Assembly: GCA_028583405.1 (NCBI GenBank)
Contig: CM053246.1
Span: forward strand, 1,918,570 to 1,982,569
Direction of reading: 5' to 3'
Origin: Pogonophryne albipinna
Lineage: Eukaryota > Chordata > Actinopteri > Perciformes > Artedidraconidae
DNA: 64,000 nucleotides
The position numbers were made by a program, and so were the translations under genes. The notes beneath the pieces were generated by a model that ran no database searches, had not been told where the DNA came from, and saw nothing but the letters and a program-made list of their open reading frames with translations. Below, piece after piece: positions 1 to 11,032 of the stretch (position 1 is the first letter of the stretch; every line of letters begins with the position of its first letter).

Positions 1-699
1 ATCTTCGGCCGCCCCCTTCGTGGCTCGCTCTCCTTCGTGAACCGCCTCGAGAAGTTCTCCAACCCGCATATCCGCCTGCTATGGCGCGAGGCATAGACGG
101 CGAAGGAGGACGCCCTTCGGATCCGTATGTCCCGTACCACCGAGTCTCTGGGGACTCACTCAAGACCGCTCCGCCCATTGGCACTCGACGAAAGGGTATT
201 CCTCCAGAACCAGCAAGGCCCGAGCCCCCACAAATGGGACTGGTCAGGGATCGTGGTGGAGTCGCCGGGCCACGACCAGTATCGGGTCAGGGTTGACGGT
301 TCGGGACGTCTGACACTGAGCAACCGGCGGTTCCTCCGTGCCTACACGCCGGCCACACCCTACGCCCGTGAGCAGTCGGCTGCGCCGTCGCCCACTGCCC
401 TGGGACATCAGCCCCCACCTATCCACCCAGGATGGGCGACGCCCCAGGGGATTGCTCAGCGGCCGGCTGTTGGACCCCGCTACTCGGCTATGGGCGCTTC
501 CCCACCGGCGCCTGCTGGTGAGGCGTCCTCTGACCTCACCGTTCCTATGGGTGCCTTCCTGGGCGCACCGTTCCCGGTGCCGCAGTCGCCGCCGACGCTG
601 CCGACGCTGCCCCAGCCTACTCGGCCGGGCCGCGTGAGGAGGCCGCCTGCACGTTACGAGCCCGAGTCCGGCAGCTGGATACGGGATTTAGACCGTTAA
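1..699 (+). pseudogene. Ty3/gypsy pol 3' end (integrase C-terminal region), broken
   Basis: This is the C-terminal part of a gypsy-type polyprotein entering from outside the window. Frame 1 is open from base 1 except for a TAG at 94-96, which sits where the reading suggests a Trp codon. The recognisable part is the post-catalytic integrase domain, with VFLQNQQG, a W-D-x-S/T-G turn and then DQYRVRVDGSGRLTLSNRRF, which resembles the strand-rich C-terminal segment of fish gypsy integrases. A proline-rich tail follows, ending at a TAA at 697-699. The LTR lies 36 bp downstream, the usual spacing for the end of pol. The element is dead because of the TAG. Its remaining length cannot be judged from this window. 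Confidence 0.75.
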
Positions 700-735
700 T
701 CTATTCCGGCCCATAGCTTTCCGGTCTGGGGGGGA

Positions 736-1072
736 TGAAGAGTTTATCGCCGGCCACTAGAGGGCAGCGTCACTGCTGTCGCTGTCCGGATATGCCGTGC
801 TCTGACCTGGTAGTGCCGAGCAGCCATTTTAGTTCAAACATTGTTCATTCACTCCGCCTCGAGTTGAGACGTTCATCCACTCATTCATGTAAGATTGTTT
901 CCACTATTGTTTGGTGTGTCTATACTCTGTGTCGTTGTATATATTTGTATTGATCATGACATGCATGGATGTAGTACTTTGTCAGCTTATCTTGCTGCAT
1001 TGCTCTGTTTCAGGGTGTCGTCATCCTTGTCATTAAACTACCGAAACTGACATTGATGAGTGTGTTTCTTCA
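736..1072 (+). mobile_element. 3' LTR of the gypsy element at 1-699
   Basis: The segment starts TGAAGA and ends TCTTCA, perfect short inverted termini of the TG...CA type. A purine-rich tract (ggtctggggggga, 723-735) directly precedes it, as a polypurine tract should. An ATTAAA signal is present near 1032. Length is 337 bp. The 5' partner LTR is outside the window, so a target duplication cannot be checked. Confidence 0.7.
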
Positions 1073-1492
1073 ATGTATAACAAGTACATTTAACAGGTGA
1101 TTTAAGGAAACATCTAAAAATCGAGAAAATAGACTAGAGGGTTAAACCTTATGAGCACAGGTTTTAAAACTCAAAGACATTAAACTGAGATTTCCTCCAA
1201 AGCTTATTCTACTGTATTAGGGGTCAAAGCACTTTTATCACCAGCCTTCTCAATAATCTTATTCCTCTGTTCCTACCATTCAAAGTGATGCTGATTACCT
1301 TCCCCTGATAATATGTGAGGCTGTTGCTGCCAGCTGCTGGCTGATGTGTCGCGTTGCTGCTTCCCTCCATCACTGATGGGTGTGGTGGGGAGGAAACAAC
1401 AGGAAGCTCTTACACTGTATTCAAGTGTAAGAGAAACCGAATATTTCACAAGCTTATTCTCTTGTTTTACATAGTCTCACAAATCCAAAACA
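1073..1492. other. Unassigned AT-rich sequence
   Basis: No convincing coding region, terminal repeat or known fish repeat was recognised between the gypsy LTR and the duplication that opens Gypsy-A. It may be ancestral DNA that received both insertions. Confidence 0.4.
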
Positions 1493-1497
1493 GTCGG

Positions 1498-1676
1498 TGT
1501 GGTATCTTACCTTATGTTATTATTACATGTTATTGCATTTGTCCAGCAGGGGGCAAACTTACTCTTGGTACTAAAATAGCCTGTTGTATATGTTCCTATG
1601 AGGAAGTCCGAGGAAGCATGTTGCAAAAGTAAAAACAGATAAACCTCCTCCGATGTTGTGGTCACAAGATACAACA
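1498..1676 (+). repeat. Gypsy-A 5' LTR
   Basis: TGT...ACA termini, preceded by the duplicated gtcgg (1493-1497). From about 1550 it matches the 3' LTR remnant at 26390-26528, apart from point differences and a 14-bp deletion near 1660. The leader at 1677-1849 follows. Confidence 0.75.
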
Positions 1677-1683
1677 TATTTTT

Positions 1684-1697
1684 GGTGACGAGGATCA
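1684..1697 (+). promoter_or_regulatory. Gypsy-A primer-binding site (putative)
   Basis: TGGTGACGAGGATC lies 7 bp after the LTR end. It starts with TGG, as expected for pairing with a tRNA CCA end. I could not assign the tRNA. Confidence 0.5.
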
Positions 1698-3150
1698 AGA
1701 AGAGGAAAGATAAGGATCAAGACGGGATCGAAGAGGACATGCCGAACGGACTGGTTAGCACCTTACATGCAGGTGTGGCTCGTTAGCGGCAGCTAGCTCA
1801 AAGGATTAGCAAAGTCTACGGGAGGAGGAGAGGATTCATTGACACTGTTGTGTCCCGTCAAAAGTGTTAAGTCCAGTCATATTTCAGTTTAATCATTTTC
1901 TGTCTTGTCTCCTACTTCCTATCCTGGTGTGTCTCTCCCAGAGATGTTCACAAGTCTTTCTTTGCAAGTCCAAGTCAAGTCTCAAGTCTTTGGTCACGAG
2001 TCCAAGTCAAGTCTCAAGTCTTTGTGGGGTGAGACTTGATCAAGTCTCAAGTCTTTGGTCACGAGTCCAAGTCAAGTCTCAAGTCTCTAAAAAATAAAAG
2101 TCTCATGTCTCTTCTGGTTGTAATAAGCCTTCTATTGTCTGCTGCTATCCAGTCTGTTAAGAATACTGCACAGCTATATCTAAGACATTCAAAGCATTTA
2201 CTGTATTATTATCACTCCTATATCTATTAGCATACAGTATCAGTACTGATTAGTTGTTTGTTATATGATCACTTTAAACAGGCTATTGCAATGCAATATG
2301 AGGAAAAACATCACACTTTAGCTAAATGCAAACAACTTATAAGCAAAACACTTCAGAATCAGAAATCAGTATCACAAATACTTTATTAATCCCCCGCAGG
2401 GAAACTGTGTTAAAAGTAGACATTTGTTCTGTGCCATTTGCAACTAAAAAACTATTGCTGCAATATTATCTGAAATATACTGAACTGGTGATATTAAAAC
2501 ATGACCTGTTCCAAAAGAGATATCTACCATTAACACCATTTACCAGCCAAATGCTGGTAAATCATGCAAGTGGCTGGTTCTGTATGTTGCACGCACCAGC
2601 CAAAAATAACAATGGCAATCTATTGAGTGGCTGGTAAAATTTCAACATTCACTAGGCTAGCCATTTGGCCAGTGGACAAAAATGTTAAAATGTGACCTCT
2701 GCAACCGTATTGTTTAATTACACTGGGTCTCTAATGACATCTTTTAAGTCTACTATAAATAAACATATTCCTCTATCCTCTCACTCAAACCCAGTGTAAT
2801 GGTAACCTGATAAACCTGTAACATTAACGTTACGTGGTCAACAATAAACCTGTAACCTGCCTATAAACCGACAGATGTATTTATGTATGTAACTATGTAT
2901 TTTTCTACGTTTAACGTGAGCCAGTAGATGGTGGCAGCGGAACGTAATGATTAACGTTACCGACCTTTTTTATGTCATGTCAAGAGTTGGATGTCAACGC
3001 CACTCAACGCAAACAAGTGTGACAAGCAAACATTCACTCATCTTTTCAAATAATCAGTTACAAAGCTAGTAGCAAGCTAAGTTAACATTACATAGCTGAT
3101 GCTGAGCTAAACATGTTTGCTAACCGTCCATATGCGTTAATGTGACTGAC

Positions 3151-3335
3151 CTCTCCGGGTGAGTTTTCAAGTGCCTGATGAAATTTGACGTTGTTGCACC
3201 AGCATCCTTGATTTTAATATTGCAGACTTTGCAGTGTGCGCTCCTTTTGTTGGTGCCGCCGGCGTTTTGTTCGAAGTTTTTATAGTTGAACCTAATTACA
3301 AGCGGTACAGCTGCAGGTGTGCCGCCGGTCGCCAT
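3151..3335 (-). pseudogene. hAT transposase first exon: BED zinc finger
   Basis: The ATG is at 3335 on the minus strand. The translation contains CKVCNIKIKDAG followed by SNFIRHLKTH, a C-x2-C...H-x3-H arrangement preceded by aromatic residues, as in BED fingers of hAT transposases that bind the element ends. After the ...HPER residues the sequence reads AGAG/GTCAGT, a good splice donor, so this looks like a coding first exon rather than a truncated ORF. No DDE catalytic exon was found in the remaining 1.2 kb, so the copy is non-autonomous. The exon at 56222-56399 has the same order of motifs and ends at the same point before a donor. Confidence 0.75.
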
Positions 3336-3360
3336 GGTGTTACCATGATGTTAATGTTAA

Positions 3361-3647
3361 AGGTGGGGTAGGTAAGTTTGAGAAACCGGCTCGAGATACA
3401 CTTTTTGTTATATTCCATGGAATGCTCTTAACATCCCGATAGCTGGCCCGGCTAAAATAACTGGATGGCCTACCTGCCTGTCAGCCTCCCATCGGGGCAC
3501 AAACTTATCTCGTGCCCTCATTGGTCATGTGCGCGTTCGTGTGTGTTGGAGGAGGGGCTCTGTGAGGAAGTGGCAGATTTTCTCCGGTTGTGTATTTTCA
3601 AATTCTAGCGATCTCGAGCCGGTTTCTCAAACTTACCTACCCCACCT
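3361..3647. mobile_element. TTAA-flanked MITE with 37-bp perfect terminal inverted repeats
   Basis: The first and last 37 bases are exact inverted copies, starting aggtggggtaggtaag. TTAA lies on both sides (3357-3360 and 3648-3651). A 287-bp element without an ORF and with TTAA duplication fits a non-autonomous piggyBac- or Kolobok-type element. It landed 25 bp upstream of the hAT transposase ATG. Confidence 0.85.
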
Positions 3648-3765
3648 TTAATACGCCAAAAATAGAAAACACAATGATTGTTCACGAGTCCCAAAACACG
3701 AGTCCAAGTCGAATCCGAAGTCTTTTGAGCAGGAGTCCAAGTCAAGTCTGAAGTCTCTGTGTGTG

Positions 3766-4147
3766 TGTCACACTCCTAGGTTTATGTCACGGGTTTAGTG
3801 TTGTTTGTCTGGTTATGGGTTTTGTCTTCCTCCTTGTGTTTATTGTCTGGTCCTTTTCCCTGTGTTTTTCCTCCCGTCGTTAGTTCCCTGGTGTGTCTAA
3901 GGGTCTGATTGTGTTCACCTGTTGTCCTTGTGTTTCTCCTCCCCTGCCCAGCTGTTTCTCGTCCCGTGATTACCCCGCCCTGTATTTAGTCTTGTCTCTT
4001 CCTGTGTTCAGTGTTGGTGCTTCTTTCGTATGTGACTGAGTTCACCGGTGAGTGTTCTGTTTTGTCTGTTAACTTAGTTATCCTTGAAATAAAGGTTTGT
4101 TCACGGTAATCTGCATTTGGGTCCTGCTTGCTGCACACACCCTGACA
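3766..4147 (+). mobile_element. Solo LTR, same family as 42589-42962
   Basis: TGTCACACTCC...CCCTGACA, 382 bp, with a perfect 5-bp duplication gtgtg on each side (3761-3765, 4148-4152). Shared blocks with the LTR at 42589-42962 include TTCACCGG(T/G)GAGTGTTCTG, CCTTGAAATAAAGG (poly-A signal) and TTTGGGTCCTGCTTGCT. No internal sequence remains, so it is a solo LTR inserted in the hAT terminus. Confidence 0.85.
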
Positions 4148-4610
4148 GTGTGCGACTTAAGTGCGACTCGAGTCCGAGTCACACACTCGAGTCCCCATCT
4201 CTGGTGTCTCCCGCCCTCATCAGCGTCAGATTCTGATTCTGATCTCTGATTGTTTTCCACCTGTGCCCAGTTACCTTTTGTTTATAGTCCCCAGCTTCCC
4301 TTTGTTCTTTGTTCTTTGTCAGTTCGTCTTGTCCTGTCCTCATGCCAGAACTCTGCTCATCCACGATTGCTTATCTTGTCACTTGCCTAATTTATGCTCC
4401 TGAAACTTTTTCGTAAGTTTCTGTCCTCACGTTGTGAGCGATTTATGTTATGCCTATTTGAAGCCTTTTTTGTCGCCTCGATTAAGAGTGTTGTTTTTCT
4501 TTTTGTAAACCCTTTTTTGGCAAATAAAGTATATTAATTATACTTTACCTCTGGCTCCCGGGTCGTGCATTTGAGTCCTTATTTCCTTGTGTATCCAAGT
4601 TCGACACACA

Positions 4611-5338
4611 ATGGCAACAATTGGCACGCTGGCACCTTTTGATGCAAAAAATCAGAAGTGGGAAGAATACTGTGAGGTATTGGAACAGTTTTTTTGAGGC
4701 TAATGAAATTGATGATGTAGACAGACAAAGAGCCATATTAATAAGTGTTGTTGGATCATCAACATACAGCCTTATGAGAAATCTCCTCAGTCCGGATAAG
4801 CCCAAGGATAAAACTTACCAGCAACTTGTGCAGCTGCTAAAAAATCACTTTGACCCAAAGTCTAGTGAAATTGTGCAAAGGTACGTTTGACTCCCGCAAC
4901 CGTGAGCCCAATGAGTCAGTAATGGAATACGTGGCTGAGCTGCATCGGTTAGCGCAGGATTGCAACTATGGTAACACTTTGCAGCAGAGATTCAGAGACA
5001 GCATCGTCTGTGGAATAAATGCTGATCGGATTCAGAGACGACTCTTATCAGAAGCGGATTTAACATTTGGAAAAGCATTGTCAATTGCTGTGGCGTCAGA
5101 GACTGCGAATAAAAAAGCAAAGGAGATACAAAGCCAAGGGGCCACAGCTAAATGCTTCAAAATAGATAAAAAGCCACAGGAGGCTTATGCACACAGAGAA
5201 CCTACAAAAGAGTGTTACAGATGCAAGGGAACCAAAAATCCAAGCATGAAGCAGCAGACTGTAAGTTTAAACAAGAGAAATGTCATGCATGTGGTAAAAT
5301 AGGGCACATTGCCAGAGCTTGTCGTAGTAGATCTACAC
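4611..5338 (+). pseudogene. Gypsy-A gag (capsid and zinc knuckles), frameshifted
   Basis: The start is the ATG at 4611, right after the inserted LTR. The reading begins MATIGTLAPFDAKNQKWEEY, then shifts frame at a T-run near 4691-4697 (one T too many), again near 4880 (short deletion), and again near 5235. Recognisable content is a gypsy capsid-like helical region and two Cys-His zinc knuckles, the second being CHACGKIGHIARAC at about 5287-5325. These knuckles bind the element RNA in the particle. The gene stops at 5338 only because a hAT element is inserted there; it resumes at 6998. Three separate frameshifts show that it is not functional. Confidence 0.85.
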
Positions 5339-6989
5339 CAGGGGTCTCCAACCTTTCTCCATCTGAGAGCTACTTTGAAAAAATGAAAGTGGCCAAGAGC
5401 TACTTGCATCGCATCACTTCCATTTATTCACATAGCCCTCATCAGTTGAATTAAGCTACTTTTGTACACGTGTGAAATCAATACCCAAAGCTTATCAAAA
5501 ATCTTAACTTCACATCAAGGTCCAAGAAAACGAAAATGTCTCACATATTATTATGGCCCACATAGTAATCACTGAAGATTCACATACATGTCCAAGAAAA
5601 AAAGAAAATATTTTCACTTCTTATTTTGGCCCACATAGTAAATACATCGCCTTAATCACCACCGTACAAACATCTTATGGCACATATATAAAATAAGTGC
5701 ATTCACTCTTTTTTACAGTTAGTGAGATGAATGGCGCTGCATGGAGTCCACCATACAGGTGTATGCTGGACCCACTTAGGTTCACTATAATAGAGTCATT
5801 TAAATGTTCATCAGTCGGTCTTGTTCTGTATTTAGATTTAATTCATGTCAGAAAAAGCTGCTTCACAAAGGTGTCTAGAGCCAAATAAAGCAGACATGTT
5901 CAGTGCTGCTTGGTGAATGTTCTTATAGTTTTCTGGGACTACAAGGCTCCAGAAATGTTGTGAGTTTTGCTGAGACTTAAGCTGAACATTATTTTGGAGA
6001 TCTCCACAGGATTGACACTGAACAGTTCAGCCATCTTTTTCTTCTTCTTCTTCGTGTTGATATGAAATTATAAACCAAAATAAATTAATTGTATAGGTCT
6101 AGCCTCCCTATATCTGTGTGTGAAATTGTTCCATCCTCAAAAACAAAAAACAAATGCTTCTGCAGTCTAGCTGCAGCTTCTAGCAACGGTCTTCTGTTAA
6201 AAAAAAGGACACTGAATGTCTTGAATGAGGCATCACACACATGACTTAAGTCTGAACACAGCAGACAACAGGAGTATTTACAACAGCATTATAAAAACAA
6301 AAATAGTGCATGTGGGTGCACACTTATTCTCTGTCTTACTGTTACATAAATCCCATGAATGTATGAGAGTAAGTTAGCTTAATCATATCTCAATCAGTGA
6401 TTAAGTGAATAATAAAGTTCTATCGGGTCACTATCAGCCTGTCACTCATTATTTTCAGGAGGGGGCGGGGTTTGGAGGAATGGAGAGGAGACGGTGATCG
6501 CGGAAGCTTTCCTCCTGCCTTCACAAACTTTACACAAGTATTTATCAACTGAAAATAGCAAGAGGACATTCATACTCTGCAATCCAAGACTTGATTAAAT
6601 CCACCAAAAACCTGACATTACGATAACGAGTGTTTTTTCAAAAAACACAAATCCCTCCCTGTGTGTCTCTGAGCCACAGCGACAGGGCCTGATTCAGAGC
6701 GGGTCATTCTGCTGTTGGTTCTGGACAGGTGTTGCTGGAGAAAGCAGACTGCTCCGTGTGTGGTGTCGCTGTGCCACTGTCACGTCTGTTCCTTGATCTC
6801 TGCGTCACCGACCAATTTTATATTCGTGTGACAGAAACAATTCTAAAATAAAAAAACGTTATTGTCCGGCCGCGGCCGAAAAATCAAGAAGCAACCTTAC
6901 TACGCTATAATCGATAATCGAGCGGCGAGCTACTGAAAAGCTGCCCGCGAGCTACCGGTAGCTCGCGATCGACGTGTTGGAGACCCCTG
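5339..6989. mobile_element. Non-autonomous hAT element in Gypsy-A gag
   Basis: The terminal inverted repeats are CAGGGGTCTCCAAC and GTTGGAGACCCCTG, with a perfect 8-bp duplication atctacac (5331-5338 and 6990-6997). Length 1651 bp. No transposase reading frame was found. Subterminal GAGCTAC motifs occur near both ends. About 500 bp at 6470-6960 is shared with the element at 49710-50893, although the ends of the two elements differ. Confidence 0.9.
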
Positions 6990-6997
6990 ATCTACAC

Positions 6998-7426
6998 AGA
7001 ACGGAAACAGCAACAAAAATGCAGAGCCAAAGAGAGAAAGGAGGCAAACCGCATATCACGTTCTCATACAGTACAAGAGCAACAGAGCCAAAGTGATAGC
7101 TCAGAAGAAGATACATTCACACTGAATAAGATGAGGTTCAGATTGGGACGCATTAGTGAAGTGCACCTGAGACGAGTAGACCCGTACATGGTGGAAATGA
7201 AGCTGAATAGTAAGTTGGTTAACTTTGAGATAGACACTGGTTGCAGTCTCACAATAATGAATGAACAGACATTTCAAAGACTATGGAAAGACACAAAAAG
7301 TCGATGTTTGAGACCAACCAAAATCCACATCAAGTCGTCTTATACAGGTGACCCTGTTAATGTGGTCGGAGCTGCCATTGTTAAAGTGAAATACAAACAT
7401 CAAAAGCAGTACCTGCCCCTCATTGT
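6998..7426 (+). pseudogene. Gypsy-A retropepsin (aspartic protease) region
   Basis: Gypsy coding resumes after the hAT duplication. From about 7130 the frame contains FEIDTGCSLTIM, where D-T-G is the catalytic triad of retroviral-type aspartic proteases, here followed by Cys-Ser. The protease cleaves the Gag-Pol polyprotein in the particle. The frame changes near 7060, between the gag tail and the protease. The gene is cut at 7426 by the LINE; the next codons reappear at 24714, where VVKGDGPSLLGRGWL continues the typical protease-to-RT linker. About 120 residues are visible. Confidence 0.85.
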
Positions 7427-7573
7427 CGAGAGCACCGGGCTCTCTGTGGACTGTTGTCGGCTCTTACAAGCGGCGTAGACGGCGGAGGGAGAGGAAACAG
7501 AAGCGGGGGTGCCGAGCTGGTCTGCTAACCAGGCTAAGGAAACTGCCTAACAAACTCCCGCTCCCGAGCCTCT

Positions 7574-8060
7574 TTCTGGCCAACGTCAGATCCATCGTAC
7601 CTAAAATAAACGAGCTGGAGTGTGATGATTATGACTGAAACCTGGCTTCACCCCGGGATACCGGACGCTGCTGTGCAGCTAGTGGGGCGCACTATCCACC
7701 GTCAGGACCGCAACAGTGAGTCGGGTAAGCGCAAAGGAGGAGGACTTTGTGTTTACATAAACAATGACTGGTGTTCACAGAGCCGAACTGTAGACAGTGC
7801 TCCCCTTACATCGAAGCTCTGACGGTCATATGCCGGCCTCACCTCCCTAGAGAGCTAACTAACTATCACAGCTGTTTATATACCTCCAGACGCTAATACT
7901 AGCTTAGCCCTCACCCACCTCCATACTGCCATTAGCAAACTGCAGCAGGCTCACCCTGATGGAGTACACATTGTCGCTGGTGATTTTAACCGGGCATCCT
8001 TAAAGACTGTTCTTCCAAAATTCAGACAATATGTGAAAAGTGCCACCAGAGAGAGAAACT
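7574..8060 (+). pseudogene. LINE apurinic/apyrimidinic-type endonuclease fragment
   Basis: This fragment corresponds to the N-terminal endonuclease that nicks target DNA for target-primed reverse transcription. Motifs in order are NVRSI (about 7580), MTETWLHPGI (about 7625, the metal-binding Glu region), GGGLCVYINNDW, a TAVYIPPDA segment after a stop, and the characteristic GDFNRA near 7979. Frames change near 7622 and 7820, and stops interrupt the segment. It ends abruptly at 8060 where DIRS copy 1 begins; the following coding resumes at 23123. Confidence 0.75.
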
Positions 8061-8245
8061 GAGGTTACCTACTGTAACCCCAGCTTCTATGAGTAAATGG
8101 CGCAGCCCTCTAAGGCTATCGCTATTGGGTAATCCCCCTGCGCCCCCGCGCAGCACTGAAACACTTGTAGTCCACGCCCACCCGCAAGGTGGGCCCCACC
8201 CTCGAGCTTCCTTCCGGTATAAATAGGAAGGAGGCCCGGCAATCT
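8061..8245. repeat. DIRS copy 1 terminal inverted repeat, downstream end
   Basis: This segment is inverted relative to 22960-23122: both contain the CCCTCTAAGGCTATCGCTAT block, the CACGCCCACC block and TATAAATAGGAAGGAGGC. Its outermost bases, GAGGTTACCTACTGTAACCC, differ from the outer end of the other repeat, which is normal for DIRS. Confidence 0.8.
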
Positions 8246-8295
8246 GCTCCCATACAAAATAACTTTTCATCAGCTATTCGTAGAGCCCCGCACTT

Positions 8296-8405
8296 AGAGG
8301 GCTGCGTCATTTACTCAGAGAAGCTGGGGTTACAGTAGGTAACCTCAGTTCTATTTCGTATATGGCTTCGCCCTCTAAGGCTATCGCTATTGGGTTAAGG
8401 GCGAA
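8296..8405. repeat. DIRS copy 1 internal complementary region
   Basis: The first half is the reverse complement of the outer end of the repeat at 8061-8120 (GGGGTTACAGTAGGTAACCT) and the second half is the reverse complement of the outer end at 23060-23122 (TTCTATTTCGTATATGGC). In DIRS elements this region is thought to bridge the two ends while a circular DNA is made. Confidence 0.8.
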
Positions 8406-8832
8406 GCATGATGTAGTCTGCGCCCCACTGGGTCCGCCCGGCACTAGAAGCACAGACACACCTGCTCAATAACACCCCCCTGCCTGTTGTGCCATACGTA
8501 ATGGCGCATCACCGTCCCTGGAACATAGCAAAACATGCCTATCTTCCCTGACGGGGTGAAGGCTGGGAACAATACATACCAGCCGCTGTGAGAAAGTAGA
8601 GACGAAGGTCCCACCTTGTCCAGCGATCATAGAGGGGGAACAGCCGCTCTCTGCGTGTCAGACAGGTAGGAGAGCGCCCAGCTGGATCCCTGACGTCACT
8701 CACTCTGACCAGGCACTCCGTACAAAGTGTGTCAGAGGAAAAAGGAACATCCCTCCTATAAGAGGGAAAAAGGGCCGCTCTCCGCGTGCCGAGAGGCAGG
8801 AGAGAGGCGCACAGCTAGCTCCCTGCCGTCAC
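8406..8832 (-). other. DIRS copy 1 sequence downstream of the recombinase
   Basis: Non-coding 3' region between the recombinase stop and the internal complementary region. It is alignable by eye with 61392-61690 in DIRS copy 3. Confidence 0.6.
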
Positions 8833-9877
8833 TCACTCTGACAGGACACCCAGTACATGGTGCGTCAGAGAGGAATGGGAGACATCTCTCAAATAAAAAT
8901 GAGTAAATGAACAGGGGGAAGACCAAGATGCAGCCGTGCAAATATCTTCCACTGACATTCCTCCGTGCAAAGACGTGGAGGAGGAAATTCCTCTGGTGGA
9001 GTGCGCCTTGATATTCTCCGGGGGCTCCACCCCAGAGGAGACATATGCCTGCGACACAGCCTCACACAGCCAGTGTGACAGCCGTTGTGCAGATAGAGGT
9101 TGCCCGATCGAGCGCTCTCTATAATGCACAAACAGGCGCTGAGAACGGCACCAGGCCGCCGTGCGCGCCACATAGCAGGACAGCGCGCGCACCGGACAGA
9201 GGAGATGAGATGTGGCTTCTTCCTCCAATTTATGAGGAGGTGGAAAAAACCCATTCAGGGTGATCACTCTTGACCTAAAGGAGCTTGTGATGACCTTTGG
9301 CATAAAGGCTGGGTTAGGGCGTAGCACAGCCAAACTGCCATCCCCTTGGATCCGGAGGCATGATGGAGCCACAGAGAGAGCGGATAAATCACTCACCCTT
9401 TTCGCTGATGTTAGAGCCAAAAGCAGTACTACTTTGGCTGATAACATTTTAAGGGGAACATGCTCTAAAGGTTCAAATGGGGCTTTGCTTACTGCTCGTA
9501 ACACCAAAGCCAAATCCCACTGAGGCGCCAGTGCGCGTGATACCGGTCTGAGTCTTCGTACTCCTCGCAGAAAACGTTTCGTCAGGGGGTGACTGAAAAC
9601 GTCCCTGCTCCGAAACCCACGTGACAAGATGATATGGCAGCCGCATATACCTTGATTGTGTTGAAAGCCAAATTATTGTCCAACAACAGCTGGAGGAATG
9701 ACAGCACGTGAGGCAGGGGGCACGTAATGGGGTCCAGGCTTCTTTCTACACACCAACGCTGGAACGCTGCCCACTTGGCTGTGTAGGACGCTCTGGTAGA
9801 CGCGGCCCTGACTCCCTGAATGGTACATACAACATCTTGAGAGAGACCCAACCTCTCTAAGTGTTCCCGTTCAGGGG
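8833..9877 (-). pseudogene. DIRS tyrosine recombinase (YR), frameshifted and cut by ERV-1
   Basis: The DIRS integrase is a phage-integrase-like tyrosine recombinase that inserts the circular DNA. The N-terminal core-binding part is at 9582-9877 (RAASTRASYTAKW...) and the catalytic part at 8833-9627; a frameshift near 9600 separates them. The catalytic residues are visible: Arg in SAKRVSDLSAL, His-x-x-Arg in AHSTRG, Trp in AASWSSP and the Tyr nucleophile in FYLRDVS. The first codons are replaced at 9878 by ERV-1. The closest relatives here are copies 2 and 3. Confidence 0.85.
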
Positions 9878-10171
9878 TGTTGCGGCAGAAGATGGTTTTT
9901 ACAACCCACCTCTGCGCAGCGTGTCGTTTTGGCGAGCTGCTTGAAATCATAACAGTAGGGAAAATCAGAAAACACCAGGATACCAGTTAAACAATAATCT
10001 GTTTTAATTATAAAAGGCAATAATACAATGCAATACAAATCAATATAATTAGGAGCGCCCCTGCTCTAGTTTCTCGTGCTGGTGGGATTCTTCGGTCTTC
10101 GCAGCAGGAGGAAAAAGAGAATGAACTAAATTCAAACCCAACTTTTATACCCAAAAATCACCGGAGGAGCC
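9878..10171 (-). repeat. ERV-1 extra partial LTR containing the TATA region
   Basis: This segment shares its outer 31 bp (tgttgcggcagaagatgg...) and the accaaaaatcaccggaggag-type block with the long LTRs, but between them it carries about 250 bp absent from those. On the minus strand that includes GGTATAAAAG (TATA box) and ATTAAA. The long LTRs appear to have lost exactly this promoter/R part. Confidence 0.6.
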
Positions 10172-10363
10172 AAATATTCCTGACAACTCTAAAATTTGGA
10201 ATATGGCCAAAACACAGATTTTGTCTGCGCTCACCTGGTATTTATAGAGCTCTGTTTTTAGTTGTCAGAAAGTATTTCGAGGTGTCGTCCCTGGACTTCC
10301 TCGTCCGCTGGCTGCTGATGTGATTTCCTCTGAACTCCCACTCGCTGACGTCGGGTCACCACT
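10172..10363 (-). repeat. ERV-1 second leader copy with primer-binding site
   Basis: These 192 bp match 19167-19358. The primer-binding site at 10346-10361 reads TGGTGACCCGACGTCA on the minus strand, close to the complement of a tRNA-Trp 3' end with one base missing. Its presence downstream of a 3' LTR is abnormal. Confidence 0.65.
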
Positions 10364-11032
10364 TGTTGCGGCAGAAGATGGTTTTTACAACCCACTACCC
10401 AAAAATCACCGGAGGAGCCGAGTCAGTCTATCTCATTGGAAGATGTAAAAGATGACTTTTCTTAGCGAATCAGCGCGAGCCAGCCAGGATAATAAACAAG
10501 TGTCTCTGAGATGGTAATAAAATGTATCTGGCGTCCGTTATCTCACTTTCCTGCATAGACTTTCACACACACACTTTCCTGCACATTCCAGAGGCCTGAG
10601 CTGTATCCCTTTGTTCACAAAGATAATACATATTAATACTCTCATATGAATACAAAGTAATCAAACACACACATATACTATTCAAGATATGTTGACTTCC
10701 CTGAAACATGACATACTGGAGATCTTAAGCAGAAGGAACTCTCATCCAACTCTCACCCTGCCATCTATACCTCCCCCACAGAGCAATAAAACCTCAAGCA
10801 CCCCAGAATGTTTGAGCAAGTTTTAGTCCTCACATTTATGAAAGGATAAAACAGAGAAATCAAGACAAAACACAAACACAGGTATTGTTTAAACAGTATT
10901 CACTTAACTGCTACTATTGATAATTTCCAGAGAAACTCAAGGGGCCTCTTTTAATATCTGGAAGTTGCAACAAGACTTTCTGCCATTTCAAATGTAACAC
11001 ACTTCCCAAATATCAGATGATAATAATCTGCA
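10364..11032 (-). repeat. ERV-1 downstream (3') LTR
   Basis: 669 bp. On the minus strand it begins TGCAGATTATT and ends GCCGCAACA. The upstream polypurine tract marks it as the 3' LTR. Against 19359-20026 I count one single-base indel and two substitutions. Confidence 0.8.

Larger units (their letters stand above)
1939..4203 (-). mobile_element. hAT-superfamily DNA transposon with BED-finger exon
   Basis: Termini are CAGAGATG at 1939 and its inverted form CATCTCTG ending at 4203. They are flanked by an 8-bp duplication with one mismatch (gtctctcc at 1931-1938, gtgtctcc at 4204-4211), the length typical of hAT. The subterminal regions are rich in repeated caagtcaagtct and gagtccaagtc motifs, probable transposase-binding repeats. 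A BED-type zinc-finger exon is on the minus strand at 3151-3335. The rest of the transposase is missing. Two later insertions sit inside it: a TTAA MITE (3361-3647) and a solo LTR (3766-4147). A related copy starts near 55950. Confidence 0.8.
1850..4608 (+). mobile_element. LTR-like insert in the Gypsy-A leader, itself split by a hAT element
   Basis: Sequence foreign to the gypsy leader begins TGTGTCCCG and ends CGACACA just before the gag ATG, giving TGTGTC/GACACA inverted ends. An AATAAA lies near 4521. The two halves (1850-1938 and 4204-4608) join when the hAT element is removed. I could not find a clean target duplication, so the exact ends and the solo-LTR interpretation are inferred. 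Confidence 0.5.

Noticed and set aside
1850..4608. Complete LTR retrotransposon between the TGTGTC and GACACA ends
   Set aside because: After removing the hAT only about 490 bp remains, with no coding; it fits a single LTR better.
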